A stretch of 64,000 nt of DNA from Tolypothrix bouteillei VB521301 (GCF_000760695.4 NZ_JHEG04000001.1:9062935-9126934), one strand, 5' to 3'; positions 29,301 through 38,478 are shown, counted from the first letter of the stretch. A program made the numbers and translations. The notes: generated by a model from the letters alone, not told the origin.

Positions 29301-29613
29301 ATAGCCACCTCATAAAAGTTATTATTTTTAATAAAACATGGCTATCAATCGTAAGAGAACACCCGTTTGGTAGATTACAATACAAAAAATAAATCTGTAT
29401 TATTGTAGAGAACAAAGTAGTTTTAATTTTGTAAATCTTTTATTAAGATAAATGAATGCGGCTCTTTCCTGTTCGGCTATATCTGAGCATTACTACTCAT
29501 TTTTAAAGAACGAATCGCACTTCAGTTCTACTGAGGTAAAATTTGGAATTCGTCTTGAAATTTCTTCTACCGACACTTTAAAAAGAAGAACTTGAGAGCG
29601 ATCGCCCTAGCTT
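29301..29613. other. Intergenic, presumably the cphB promoter region
   Basis: A/T-rich, no gene seen. The part next to 29300 must contain the cphB promoter. No clear NtcA box (GTA-N8-TAC) was found by eye. Confidence 0.4.
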
Positions 29614-29964
29614 TTACCCCGGCACTGCAGGTACTTCTCGGAGCAAGTCGGGTTCGTTATGTACAAATGTAATTTGCAATGTCCCTACTAACTGTTTCTC
29701 TTTCAGTGCCGAGTCATTAGCAGGTATAAGTTGCTCGAAGCTCTCTTGGCTCAAATGCAAACCTGTCTCTTGCAAAGATGCAGCGAGTTTTTCCAAGTTA
29801 CCGCTTGGCACCTCAAAGTTGATGCAGATTAAGACGTTCGAGTACAGGTGGAAGTCAGTCACCCAAGCACCTGCTTGGTTAATCGCCTCACTCACACGAG
29901 CAGTCATCTGAATCCGTTCTGCTTTAGTAAACCCATCTAGGCGTAGGAATCGTTGCTCAAACAC
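29614..29964 (-). CDS. Hypothetical protein, 116 residues
   Basis: Small soluble protein that looks like a ferredoxin-like alpha/beta fold: helix with AERIQMTARVSEAINQAG, strands AWVTDFHLY and VLICINFEV, a second helix LEKLAASLQETG, and a final strand VGTLQITFVH. It is followed by a short Pro-rich tail. No catalytic motif is visible. It lies on the same strand as and upstream of cphB, with a 313-bp gap, so co-transcription is uncertain. Family not recognised; real-gene status is supported by its regular secondary structure pattern. Confidence 0.55.
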   Translation of the reverse strand: MFEQRFLRLDGFTKAERIQMTARVSEAINQAGAWVTDFHLYSNVLICINFEVPSGNLEKLAASLQETGLHLSQESFEQLIPANDSALKEKQLVGTLQITFVHNEPDLLREVPAVPG

Positions 29965-30097
29965 AAGCTAACCTCTGAAGTGAATCAGTTCCATAATAGA
30001 GAGTTACGGGAGATCTGTCTTCATCCTGTAAGGTCACCGACTTGGGTGATTATGAAGACAGCACTGGATGGGTAAACTTTATCGAGCGGGTTGAGAA

Positions 30098-30661
30098 ATG
30101 ACGATCTCTATTCCCTTTGACGTGTCATTTCATTTTGATGATGATTTACGTGAGGTTCCAAACAATCCTACTGAAATGCAACAAGCATTGAAATTTCTGC
30201 AATCCCAACTTAAGGATAATGCAATTGAAATAAAGAGCCAAATTCAGCTTCTTGGATTAATTGGTGTTTATTCCCGCATATTGAAAGACTTTGCGGTTGC
30301 CCAGCAAGCTCTAACTTCAGCTGTTGAGCTATCAGAATTGGTTGGTTCTAAACAGTTGAGAACTGCGAATATGATTCGGTTAGCTCATGTTTATCAATGG
30401 CAGAAGGACTACGCGATTAGCGAGCAATTATTGTATGAAACGATTGCTCTTTGCCAGTGCGATTCTGACTTAACATTCTATCTTGATTTTGCATATCAAC
30501 ATATGGGGAAATGCAAATTTGATCGACACCAGTATGAAGCAGCACGGGGTTTTTTTGAACAAGCCCTGTCTCTTCGCAACAGTAAAGGCGATCGGTCTTC
30601 GATCGAGTCAACTCAGTTTGCGCTCGACGCTGTCAATCGTCGTAGTTTAAGCGCAGGTTAA
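30098..30661 (+). CDS. TPR-type repeat protein
   Basis: 187 residues, helical throughout. TPR-like units are visible: IQLLGLIGVYSRILKDFAVA with QQALTSAVELSELV, then IRLAHVYQWQKDYAISEQLLYE broken as AHVYQWQKDYA, and DFAYQHMGKCKFDRHQY with FFEQALSLR. Likely a protein-binding scaffold; partner unknown. It is divergent from the 116-residue gene and lies between cphB and cphA2. The start ATG follows TTGAGAA, without a strong ribosome binding site. Confidence 0.65.
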   Translation: MTISIPFDVSFHFDDDLREVPNNPTEMQQALKFLQSQLKDNAIEIKSQIQLLGLIGVYSRILKDFAVAQQALTSAVELSELVGSKQLRTANMIRLAHVYQWQKDYAISEQLLYETIALCQCDSDLTFYLDFAYQHMGKCKFDRHQYEAARGFFEQALSLRNSKGDRSSIESTQFALDAVNRRSLSAG

Positions 30662-30690
30662 CTAGTAGGTAAGTAGGTAAACTGTTGACC

Positions 30691-30725
30691 GAGAGGGGGC
30701 GGGGGGGGAGGGTGGGTTTTTTTGT
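30691..30725 (+). repeat. G-rich tract, potential G-quadruplex
   Basis: Runs of 5, 8, 3 and 3 G separated by single bases, followed by T7. The last GGTGGG can also pair with CCCACC at about 30733-30738 to make a hairpin. It lies just after the TPR gene. Confidence 0.55.
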
Positions 30726-30863
30726 GAGCTACCCACCAGTAACTGAAGATGAGACAATGCTTTAAAGCTATGTGGAAAAAGATTTTCTTAAAAAGTTTTG
30801 AGTTATTACCAATTCGGGTCAGTGGCTGCGCGATCGCCTTCACTTGAGTTTACAGCACTCTCT

Positions 30864-31079
30864 TTAGGAATTCAGAACCGATCTGTCAATATCAAAAAGC
30901 AATTCACACAGAAAAGAGCGAGCCTCTTCTAAAGAAAAGTGTCTGGGCTTTCCCTGAAAAACGATTTGGTATTCGTTACTGTTGGGACCATCTCCGTATC
31001 CAGAAATCAGTTTGTGGTGAAAAGCTTCTTCTGCAAGGTGTTGAACTTCATTTCTAAGAACAACTTCTGTATTCATCAT
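30864..31079 (-). CDS. Small hypothetical protein, 71 residues
   Basis: The start is set at ATG 31079 (or ATG 31076) because AGGAGA lies about 8 bp upstream; a 137-residue version starting at 31277 would add an unlikely leader. The product has an N-terminal helix (VVLRNEVQHLAEEAFHHKL), then GYGDGPNSNEYQIVF, KPRHFSLEEARSFL and an acidic end. It could be a small regulatory or binding protein. Family not recognised. It sits upstream of and divergent from cphA2. Confidence 0.6.
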   Translation of the reverse strand: MMNTEVVLRNEVQHLAEEAFHHKLISGYGDGPNSNEYQIVFQGKPRHFSLEEARSFLCELLFDIDRSVLNS

Positions 31080-31495
31080 AGTCTGTCGTCTCCTATAATT
31101 ATACAAACAGTGATTTAGCAAGTATAAAAAATACAAAGGGATTGCGACTACTTTCAAAAGTTGTATCTTTTGGCTCGGTCTGGTGAAGGACAAATAACGA
31201 ACTAGGCTATAGAACTGTAACCTAATTCCTGTTGAGATTTGTTCCCTGTTAGAGTGTTCCTTAGTTCCCTTGTTCAATGATTATGCCTTTAGGATAACTA
31301 AAAGTCATTATATTGGAGTTACAATAAGCAGGCATAAGCGTAGCATTTGATCCAAAACTCAAGTGTAACGTGTACGGTGTAGCGCGGCCTGTTGCCATCG
31401 CTTCGCAAGTAGTATTCAATTTACAAGATAGTAACTCAGTCTGGAGAAAGCATATATACCTCCAGCTCAGGTGTTTAGCCAAAGGTCTAGAGTCA
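31080..31495. other. Intergenic region before cphA2
   Basis: No credible gene on either strand; frames here lack ribosome binding sites. It must carry promoters for the 71-residue gene and for cphA2. No regulatory box was identified with confidence. Confidence 0.4.
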
Positions 31496-33406
31496 ATGGT
31501 TCAAGACAGAGTTGCAGAGCCAATCCGCGTTAACGCAAGAAAGACGGATGCGTTCGATATTTTCAACTTTAAGCATTACGTTGGTCCGAATCCCTATTTA
31601 GAAACAGGGGCACTAGTATTTGATTTTACTTTGACTCAATTTACAGAACCTCTGCCTGTAGAGGATTATGTTGCAGTCATTAGCGATCGCTATCCAAATT
31701 TGGGTAACGAAACCTACGATTCCCATGCCCATCTGTTTGCACGTACTTTATCAGAAGTTGGAAAGCTACAAATGGATTTACACCTCTTCAGATGGGGTAT
31801 AAAACCGTATTCCGATTTTACGAGGATTAGCTTGCAGTCATTGCACGAACGCACAACACGGGGTGTTGTTTACTTTGTTTGGGATTGGTTTGAAGCCATA
31901 ACTCGGGACAAAGAAATTACCTTTGAAGAACAAATTTCAAGCCTTCAAAAGCGGTTTCGGCAATCTGTCTATGGTGGACCAACAGTCTACACTCTACTGC
32001 GAACAGCTTTCCATAAAGGTATTCCTGCATTCTACTTGTGGGATGAAGGACTTACTCAGTATGGATATGGCAAGAAACAGGTTCGGGGTATAGCCACAAC
32101 ATTTGATAGCGACAGCCACGTCGATTCCGACTTCACAACCCGTAAAGATGACTGTAAAGCTTTTTTAAGAACTTTGGGATTCCCAGTTCCTAAAGGAGAT
32201 ATTGTTGTAACAGAAAAGGAAGCCCTTGCAGTTGCTAGAGAGATTGGTTATCCAGTAGCAGTGAAGCCAGTCGTCGGTCACAAAGGAATTGGAGTCACCG
32301 CAGAAGTGCGAGACGAATACGAACTAGAATCCGCTTTCGATCGCGCACTCAAGGCAATTCCAGAAAACGAATCGACACGTATCATTGTTGAAAAAAGCAT
32401 TATAGGTGCTGATTTTCGCCTGCTGTGTGTCAATGGTAGATTTGTTGCTGCTACGGAACGTCGTCCTGCATGGGTAGTGGGTGACGGTGACTCAACTATT
32501 GAAGAATTAATCCGAGAAGAAAACCGAAAACCCGGACGGTGGGACACTCCAACCTCAGCAATGGCTAAAATTCAGTGTGATGAGGCTATGGAACAGTACC
32601 TCGACCAGCAGCGCTTGTCACTTGACAGTGTCCTTGAGAAAGACCGTAAAGTTTATCTTCGTAAAGTTGCTAACCTCTCATCAGGAGGAGTTAGCATTGA
32701 TGCAACGCGTGAAATTCATCCAGACAATATTATTTTGGCGCAAGACATTGCCCAGCACTTCCGACTCATTTGCTTGGGGATCGATGTGATTGCTCGAAAT
32801 CTTAACGAATCTTGGAAGTCAGGCGACTTTGCCATTTTAGAAATCAACGCCGCGCCAGGGATTTTGATGCATCTTAACCCTGCTATAGGAGAAAGTGTTG
32901 ATGTTCCTTCATCTATCCTAGAAACTTTTTATAAGTCAGGGATAGATGCCAGAATACCCATAATTACCTTTAACAACATCTCCGTACAGGAACTTCAAGA
33001 AACAATAGACCACATTCTTTTACAACATCCTGACTGGACAATCGGTGCTGTTTGTCGGGAGGGGGTTTTCGTCAATCGTTCGGAAAAAATTCTCAATAAA
33101 GATTACAACTCCAACCTCCTAACATTGCTACGCAATCCCAAGCTTGATTTGCTGATTGCTGAGTATAAAGAAGACGTTTTAGAGAAGGAAGGGATGTTCT
33201 ATTACGGAAGTAATATGGTCGTTCTCGATAACCCCACGGAAACTGAGACGGTACTGACACGGGACGTTTTTGAAGACTCCACTGTGGTTATTAGAAAAGG
33301 AGATAATATTTCCATCCGGCGCAAGGGATTGATTGAAGAATACTCTTTGGGAGAACATGAACCGTTTACACGGGTTTATTTGAAGGAAATTGGCACAGTT
33401 TTGTAA
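31496..33406 (+). CDS. cphA2: CphA2-type cyanophycin synthetase
   Basis: 636 residues from ATG 31496 (AAAGG 10-14 bp upstream); GTG 31370 would add 42 residues. An N-terminal domain (about 1-190) is followed by an ATP-grasp domain: FPVPKGDIVVTEKEAL, AVKPVVGHKGIGVT, and late FAILEINAAPGI. The rest is a short remnant of the Mur-ligase half, without a GKTT-type P-loop. CphA1 has two ATP sites and about 870 residues; CphA2 from diazotrophic cyanobacteria has one ATP site and about 630, and polymerises beta-Asp-Arg dipeptides. Length and missing P-loop fit CphA2. It probably recycles dipeptides released by the neighbouring cyanophycinase. Confidence 0.9.
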   Translation: MVQDRVAEPIRVNARKTDAFDIFNFKHYVGPNPYLETGALVFDFTLTQFTEPLPVEDYVAVISDRYPNLGNETYDSHAHLFARTLSEVGKLQMDLHLFRWGIKPYSDFTRISLQSLHERTTRGVVYFVWDWFEAITRDKEITFEEQISSLQKRFRQSVYGGPTVYTLLRTAFHKGIPAFYLWDEGLTQYGYGKKQVRGIATTFDSDSHVDSDFTTRKDDCKAFLRTLGFPVPKGDIVVTEKEALAVAREIGYPVAVKPVVGHKGIGVTAEVRDEYELESAFDRALKAIPENESTRIIVEKSIIGADFRLLCVNGRFVAATERRPAWVVGDGDSTIEELIREENRKPGRWDTPTSAMAKIQCDEAMEQYLDQQRLSLDSVLEKDRKVYLRKVANLSSGGVSIDATREIHPDNIILAQDIAQHFRLICLGIDVIARNLNESWKSGDFAILEINAAPGILMHLNPAIGESVDVPSSILETFYKSGIDARIPIITFNNISVQELQETIDHILLQHPDWTIGAVCREGVFVNRSEKILNKDYNSNLLTLLRNPKLDLLIAEYKEDVLEKEGMFYYGSNMVVLDNPTETETVLTRDVFEDSTVVIRKGDNISIRRKGLIEEYSLGEHEPFTRVYLKEIGTVL

Positions 33407-33433
33407 TACGTGCATTACAAAGAGATAACAAAA

Positions 33434-33461
33434 GTAGAGACATAGCAAGCTATGTCTCTAC
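33434..33461. terminator. Bidirectional hairpin terminator
   Basis: Perfect 12-bp stem (GTAGAGACATAG and complement) with CAAG loop between the convergent cphA2 and PRC/DUF2382 genes. T-runs are weak on both sides. Confidence 0.65.
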
Positions 33462-33516
33462 TGTTAAAGATAACTCCGTTAGGTATAGGCTTTACAACTA
33501 TAAGTTGTCAATCTCG

Positions 33517-34389
33517 TTAACTTTTTGAAGTGCGGGAAAACCATTCTTGATAGTTTTTCTGATGTTCTTCGTCCTCTACAACGATAGTGACTCTTACCGC
33601 CTTACAGCCATGGTTTCGTTCAAGAGCGATCGCATTTAAAAGCAAACTGGCGATTTTAGGAGAACTAAATTCACCACTGACGGTTAAACTCCCATCAAAA
33701 CTATCAGTTGAATGCAAGCTATCCGTGTCAGCAAACTCAAAATCAGCTGAGATATCTCCTTGGCTTAAATCTATTTCTGCAAGTTGTTTGCGTTCCGGGC
33801 TTACTTGCTCGACAATCAATTTTTCACTCCGAATAGGTACCTGTACCATCCGGGTTTCTACTTGCTTGCGAACGATCACTTCACCAACTTTTCTTTTACT
33901 GCGGTCTACAATTACGCGTTCTCCAAGCAACCGCACTATCTCTTCTACAGAAGAGATATTCCCATCATTTGTATTGACTATACTATTTGAAATTACTGAA
34001 GTATCTTGTGTATTTCCTGCTAAAGTATTTGAATTATCTTCCATTGTACTAATTTGGCTGTTTTTCTCTAGAGGGTTTTCCAATAATCTTATCTCTGTTT
34101 TTTTAACTTTTAAAAAAATACATTTAATTTGAGAGTCAATTTTCTCTACTAACTTACTACTTAGTAAAAAAGTTTGATATTTCTCGTCTGAATTTCTATT
34201 TGTATTAACTACAAAACTAATTTGACGATTGACATCAATAATTAAATCTTGCACTTCACCTACTAGCTGATTTTGCCTATCCATAATGGTAAATTTACGC
34301 ACTTTTTGGCGCAAGCTTTCCAGCAAAGTACTAATTCTGGCAATTTTGCTAGTGTCTTTATTACCTATACCAGGCATTGTCTTATTCAT
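33517..34389 (-). CDS. PRC-barrel/DUF2382-like protein (divergent paralogue)
   Basis: 290 residues. The N-terminal part (about 35-110) has a PRC-barrel pattern (NQLVGEVQDLIIDVNRQISFVV, cited as VGEVQDLIIDV). After a polar linker, a DUF2382-like segment begins (VRLLGERVIVDRSKRKVGEV, cited as ERVIVDRSKRKVGEV, with VPIRSEKLIVEQV). The last 70 residues have an FSSPKIASLLLNAIALE segment not seen in the other two copies. Members of this group are linked to general stress responses and stored-cell (akinete) proteins. It is the most diverged of three same-strand genes at 33.5-36.6 kb. Confidence 0.7.
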   Translation of the reverse strand: MNKTMPGIGNKDTSKIARISTLLESLRQKVRKFTIMDRQNQLVGEVQDLIIDVNRQISFVVNTNRNSDEKYQTFLLSSKLVEKIDSQIKCIFLKVKKTEIRLLENPLEKNSQISTMEDNSNTLAGNTQDTSVISNSIVNTNDGNISSVEEIVRLLGERVIVDRSKRKVGEVIVRKQVETRMVQVPIRSEKLIVEQVSPERKQLAEIDLSQGDISADFEFADTDSLHSTDSFDGSLTVSGEFSSPKIASLLLNAIALERNHGCKAVRVTIVVEDEEHQKNYQEWFSRTSKS

Positions 34390-34435
34390 TGTTCTTCTTA
34401 ATTAGATTAAGAATTGGTTGCTTTAACAGGCTTTA

Positions 34436-34469
34436 AGATCCCCAGCTTCTGAAAAGAAGTCGGGGATCT
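34436..34469. terminator. Hairpin between PRC/DUF2382 genes
   Basis: AGATCCCC and GGGGATCT pair, with an inner CTTCT/AGAAG stem around GAAA. It lies downstream of the gene at 34512 (minus strand). Confidence 0.55.
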
Positions 34470-34511
34470 GACCGTTCTAGTTTGTTCAACTAGAGGGAAA
34501 AATACAAGGGA

Positions 34512-35474
34512 TTAGCGCTCATCAATTGGGAGACCGGGAGCGTTAACGTCTAGTTCTTCGCGACGAATTGTCTCTTGTTCTTCTACAGTATCCCGATCTA
34601 CAACTTTTCTAACTCGAACTTCTTCGCGCAGGACAGCTTCCTTACGGATGTCAGGAGTTTCTTCGTAGATTTCCATACGAGCAACTTCGCCTTCACGGAA
34701 GTTTGCTTCCCCAGGATTCACTGCTCTACCTGCATCTGTTGGCGTTACCCGCTCAACAATAACTCTCTCTTTCTCTATTGGAACTGCAACTCTTGCTGTT
34801 TCAGTTTCAATGTGTTTGCCAATAGCGACTTCACCAGCCTTGATCCGTCTCTTATTAGCAATCAATCGTTCTTCGTATAGTCTCAGCGTTTGATGATCGC
34901 GATCGTTCATCCCATACAAAGATGGCTCAGCATCGTAACGGTATGTATTGCGATCGTAGCTAGTGGTGTTAGCGGTAGTTGCAGGCTGATTGATTGAGGC
35001 TGCTACTCGATTTGCTGCAGATCCAGCTGCATAATTAGCATCTAGAGGAGCAGATGCTTCCAAAGGAGTCGAAGTTTCTAGAGGAGCAGATGCTTCTAAA
35101 GGAGTTTTAGTACCGACAGGACTGCGATAAACGTTACGCAGACGCTCTTCATAGTCGTAATCAATAGCGTCACGTTCGTTGAACTCTGGCAAATTATCTG
35201 CTTGCTCTCTCGTCATTCCTACGGCGTACACGCGATTTGTATTGTAATCGATGCGAGCGCGACCAATAGGAAGCAATACTTTCTTACCAAAAATCCAAAA
35301 ACCTAAATCAACAACAAAGTAGCGAAAACGACCTTCATCATCAACTAAAACATCGTTAACTGTACCAATTTTCTGGTCGCTTCCTTCTTCATAGACACTC
35401 ATTCCTTTGATGTCATCGCCACCAAATGTGTCTTTATAGTTTGGATCGAAATCAGAAACTTTATAAAGAGGCAT
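34512..35474 (-). CDS. PRC-barrel and DUF2382 (YsnF/AvaK-like) stress protein
   Basis: 320 residues from ATG 35474; GGAGGG 8 bp upstream fixes this start against an ATG 15 bp earlier. Residues about 1-120 are a PRC-barrel (MPLYKVSDFDPNYKDTFGG, VNDVLVDDEGRFRYFVVDL cited as VLVDDEGRFRYFV). A linker with repeats of PLEAS/PLETS follows (about 125-145). Residues about 190-310 are DUF2382: LRLYEERLIANKRR, VGEV-like AGEVAIGKHIETE, VIVERVTP, and EEVRVRKVVDRDTV. The family includes AvaK, an akinete-associated protein of Anabaena, and YsnF stress proteins. Function is not known biochemically. Closely related to the next gene upstream. Confidence 0.85.
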   Translation of the reverse strand: MPLYKVSDFDPNYKDTFGGDDIKGMSVYEEGSDQKIGTVNDVLVDDEGRFRYFVVDLGFWIFGKKVLLPIGRARIDYNTNRVYAVGMTREQADNLPEFNERDAIDYDYEERLRNVYRSPVGTKTPLEASAPLETSTPLEASAPLDANYAAGSAANRVAASINQPATTANTTSYDRNTYRYDAEPSLYGMNDRDHQTLRLYEERLIANKRRIKAGEVAIGKHIETETARVAVPIEKERVIVERVTPTDAGRAVNPGEANFREGEVARMEIYEETPDIRKEAVLREEVRVRKVVDRDTVEEQETIRREELDVNAPGLPIDER

Positions 35475-35735
35475 ATTTTTACCCTCCAACTATTTTTCTC
35501 TCTTACTCAGTCATGTTAAAAGAAGAATTTCTATGATTCCTCTCTCCTACGAATGACTTAATTAGACTTGTTATTAGTTAGTTTTTCTTGGATCGAACTC
35601 TCAACGAATACCCACCATCTACTCACTTTTATGACTTAGTTAGACTGGTGAGTGATTAGTCGTTACTTGTTATTTTTAGATATTACGTAACACTATTAAC
35701 GACTAACCACTATCCACTAACAACTAACCCTTAAA

Positions 35736-36578
35736 TTAAATCCGGTCATTTAATTTTTTCTCGGAAGTATTCGTTAGTAAATCTCCCTCTGTCTGAATAT
35801 CTAATTCTTCACGACGGATGGTTTCTTGTGCTTCTACAGTATCGCGATCTACGACTTTTTTAACTCGAACTTCCTCACGCACAAAGGCTTCTTTGTGGAT
35901 CTCGGGTGTTTCTTCGTAGATTTCTATACGTGCAACTTCTCCTTCTTGGAACTGTAACTCGCTAGGATTGACTGCTCTTCCTGCATCTGTAGGATTGATG
36001 CGCTCAATCACAACTCGCTCTTTTTCAATTGGTACTGAAACTCTTGCTGTTTCAGTTTCAATATGTTTGCCAACTGCAACTTCTCCTGTTTTAACGCGGC
36101 TCTTGTTGGCGATTAACCGTTCTTCATACAATCTGAATGTTTCTTGATGTTGGTTGTTCAAATTGTACAAAGCGGAGTCTTGTTGGTAGTTGTAAGTATC
36201 GCGATTGTGGGTTGCAGTACTGGATAGAGGGCGATAAGCTTTACGGACTTGTTCTTCGTAATCGTAATCAACCGTCAAATTGGATCTGTATTCAGGTAAG
36301 CTTTGTACTTGCTCTTTGCTCAGTCCATCTACAAAAACGCGTCTGGCGTTGTAGTCAATGTGAGCTAGACCAATTGGTAGTAGAATCTTTTTATTAGAAG
36401 AATCATAAGCGCTATCTATAACGAGATAGCGAAAACGACCTTCACCATCTACCAACACATCATCAACAGAGCCAATTCTCTTTCCACCTTGGGTATAGAG
36501 ATCTAAAGCTTTAACATCATCGCCACCAAAAGTCTCTCTGTAGTTTGGATCGAAGTCTGCAATCTTGTAAAGAGGCAT
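35736..36578 (-). CDS. PRC-barrel and DUF2382 (YsnF/AvaK-like) stress protein
   Basis: 280 residues from ATG 36578, where its match with the paralogue at 34512 begins; an extension to 36683 has no counterpart. Same layout: PRC-barrel (MPLYKIADFDPNYRETFGG, VLVDGEGRFRYLVID), then DUF2382 (LRLYEERLIANKSR-like FRLYEERLIANKSR, VVIERINPTDAGR, VKKVVDRDTV). The PLEAS linker of the paralogue is missing. The pair arose by tandem duplication; the spacer of about 260 bp between them has heptamer repeats. A role in desiccation or other stress is inferred from relatives. Confidence 0.85.
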   Translation of the reverse strand: MPLYKIADFDPNYRETFGGDDVKALDLYTQGGKRIGSVDDVLVDGEGRFRYLVIDSAYDSSNKKILLPIGLAHIDYNARRVFVDGLSKEQVQSLPEYRSNLTVDYDYEEQVRKAYRPLSSTATHNRDTYNYQQDSALYNLNNQHQETFRLYEERLIANKSRVKTGEVAVGKHIETETARVSVPIEKERVVIERINPTDAGRAVNPSELQFQEGEVARIEIYEETPEIHKEAFVREEVRVKKVVDRDTVEAQETIRREELDIQTEGDLLTNTSEKKLNDRI

Positions 36579-36875
36579 GGTATTTTTCTGTACTATTAAG
36601 AACGTCTTAGTAGTAGAGTAAAATTGAATAAAAAAATTTCCCTCTTGCTGACGACTTAATTTAACTGACGATTTAGCAGTCAAAGGTTATGAATTTCTAA
36701 GAATTGATTATTACTAATTTTTGAGCGCTCAACATTTATTTTCAAACTGAGAAAAGAGTGCTATGCTAGCTTTTTTACGAAAAATACAACATCAGTCTCT
36801 AGAAAGAAAGTATATTAAATTTTATTTCATAAGTAAGACTAATTAGTTTTATCATTCATCTAAAATTATCAAAAA

Positions 36876-37538
36876 ATGTCCAATCAAGTTTGGCTATCAC
36901 AACTTAAAGAACACAAAGCGATCGCAGTTATCCGTGCTCCAGAAATTTCATTGGGTTACCAGATGGCTTTAGCAGTTGCATCTGAGGGAGTTAAGTTTAT
37001 TGAAATTACTTGGAATAGCCATCGTGCTGCTGAACTGATAGGTCAATTACAAGCAGAATTACCTAAATGCACGATCGGCACTGGTACATTATTAAATCTC
37101 AAGCATATGCAAGAAGCTATTGCAGCAGGAGCACAGTTTCTCTTTACTCCTCACGTTGACTTAGCAATGATTCAAGCAGCGGTTGCTGTTGATGTCCCAG
37201 TCATACCGGGAGCGCTTTCCCCTACAGAAATCGTTACTGCTTGGGCTCATGGTGCAAGTTGTGTCAAAGTATTTCCCGTAGAAGCACTCGGAGGTGTTCA
37301 ATATATAAAAAGTTTGCAAGGTCCCTTGGGTCATATACCCCTAATTCCAACAGGTGGTATTACTCTAGAAAATGCTAAGGATTTTTTACAAGCAGGAGCG
37401 ATCGCAGTTGGTTTAAGCAGTCAATTATTTCCTAAAAAGTATGTAGAGTCAAGGAATTGGCAGGCGATTGCCCAACTGGCAAAAAATTTAGTGCAAACAA
37501 TGGGAACTGGGGACAAGGTGGACAAGGAAGATAAGTAA
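36876..37538 (+). CDS. eda: KDPG / 4-hydroxy-2-oxoglutarate aldolase
   Basis: 220 residues, normal family length. TIM barrel with the Glu of FIEITWNS, GTGTLL, the Schiff-base Lys in CVKVFPVEALGG, and phosphate-binding IPTGGI. It cleaves 2-keto-3-deoxy-6-phosphogluconate to pyruvate and glyceraldehyde-3-phosphate (Entner-Doudoroff pathway), and may also act on 4-hydroxy-2-oxoglutarate. The C-terminal tail (GTGDKVDKEDK) comes from a low-complexity spacer-like sequence read through at the gene end. rsmA follows 60 bp later on the same strand. Confidence 0.9.
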   Translation: MSNQVWLSQLKEHKAIAVIRAPEISLGYQMALAVASEGVKFIEITWNSHRAAELIGQLQAELPKCTIGTGTLLNLKHMQEAIAAGAQFLFTPHVDLAMIQAAVAVDVPVIPGALSPTEIVTAWAHGASCVKVFPVEALGGVQYIKSLQGPLGHIPLIPTGGITLENAKDFLQAGAIAVGLSSQLFPKKYVESRNWQAIAQLAKNLVQTMGTGDKVDKEDK

Positions 37539-37597
37539 TACTTAATGCCTAATGCCCAAAATCCAAAATTCAATAAGTGTTAAGAAAGTTAAGAAAA

Positions 37598-38446
37598 ATG
37601 GTTGGTAAAGATTTTCAGAAGTTAGCTCCGCGTAAGTCCTTTGCCCAGCATTGGCTAAAAAGTGATAAAGCCCTCAACGAAATCGTTCGGGCTGCACAAC
37701 TCCAAAATTGCGATCGCGTTTTGGAAATTGGTCCGGGAACAGGTGTGCTCACTCGCCGCCTGTTGCCAGAAGTACAATCCTTATTAGCGGTGGAGATCGA
37801 TCGTGACTTGTGCAAGCGCTTGGTCAAGGAACTTGGAAACAAAGAAAATTTCTTACTCCTACAAGGGGACTTTCTTGAACTAAATCTACTACCCCTGCTT
37901 CAATCGTCTCCGGCATTTCAAAACCAAAACAAAGTCGTTGCTAACATTCCCTACAATATTACAGGACCGATTATTGAGAAATTGCTGGGTACAATATCTA
38001 ACCCCAATCCCCAACCCTATGATTTAATCGTGCTACTGGTACAAAAAGAAGTTGCAGAACGACTGACAGCAAAAGCCGGCTCGAAAGCTTTTGGAGCACT
38101 GACTGTAAGAGTCCAGTATTTGGCAGAATGCGAGTTAATTTGTACGGTTCCGGCGGGAGCGTTTTACCCACCACCAAAAGTAGATTCAGCCGTTGTGCGC
38201 TTGGTTCCCCGTAAATTTGAACCACAAGCCTTGGATGCACGACAGTTAGAAATGCTGGTTAAGTTGGGCTTTGGAGCAAAGCGCAAAATGTTACGAAATA
38301 ATTTGCAATCAGTTGTGGAACGCGATGACTTGACTAAGTTACTAGAAGAATTAAACGTAAATCCCCAAGTTCGAGCAGAAGAACTGAGTGTCGGACAATG
38401 GGTAACATTAGCAAATAAAATAAACCTTAGTTCGACCCAAGCTTAG
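37598..38446 (+). CDS. rsmA: 16S rRNA dimethyladenosine transferase
   Basis: 282 residues from ATG 37598; a GTG at 37577 is less likely. SAM-binding VLEIGPGTGVLTRRLL (cited as LEIGPGTG), acidic VEIDRDL, and catalytic NIPYNITGP. It dimethylates two adjacent adenosines near the 3' end of 16S rRNA during small-subunit maturation. The C-terminal helical domain is complete. ispE, often next to rsmA in cyanobacteria, is found 2.4 kb downstream, separated here by the DUF559 cassette, a beta-lactamase-type gene and a small gene, which suggests that material was inserted between them. Confidence 0.94.
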   Translation: MVGKDFQKLAPRKSFAQHWLKSDKALNEIVRAAQLQNCDRVLEIGPGTGVLTRRLLPEVQSLLAVEIDRDLCKRLVKELGNKENFLLLQGDFLELNLLPLLQSSPAFQNQNKVVANIPYNITGPIIEKLLGTISNPNPQPYDLIVLLVQKEVAERLTAKAGSKAFGALTVRVQYLAECELICTVPAGAFYPPPKVDSAVVRLVPRKFEPQALDARQLEMLVKLGFGAKRKMLRNNLQSVVERDDLTKLLEELNVNPQVRAEELSVGQWVTLANKINLSSTQA

Positions 38447-38478
38447 TCTGCTTTCCCACGGAGTAAGTAACCATAAAG

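Noticed and set aside
31261..31482. Minus-strand frame before cphA2
   Set aside because: No ribosome binding site and overlaps the cphA2 leader; composition not protein-like.
33587..34132. Plus-strand 181-codon frame
   Set aside because: Antisense to the PRC/DUF2382-like gene; no family pattern or ribosome binding site.
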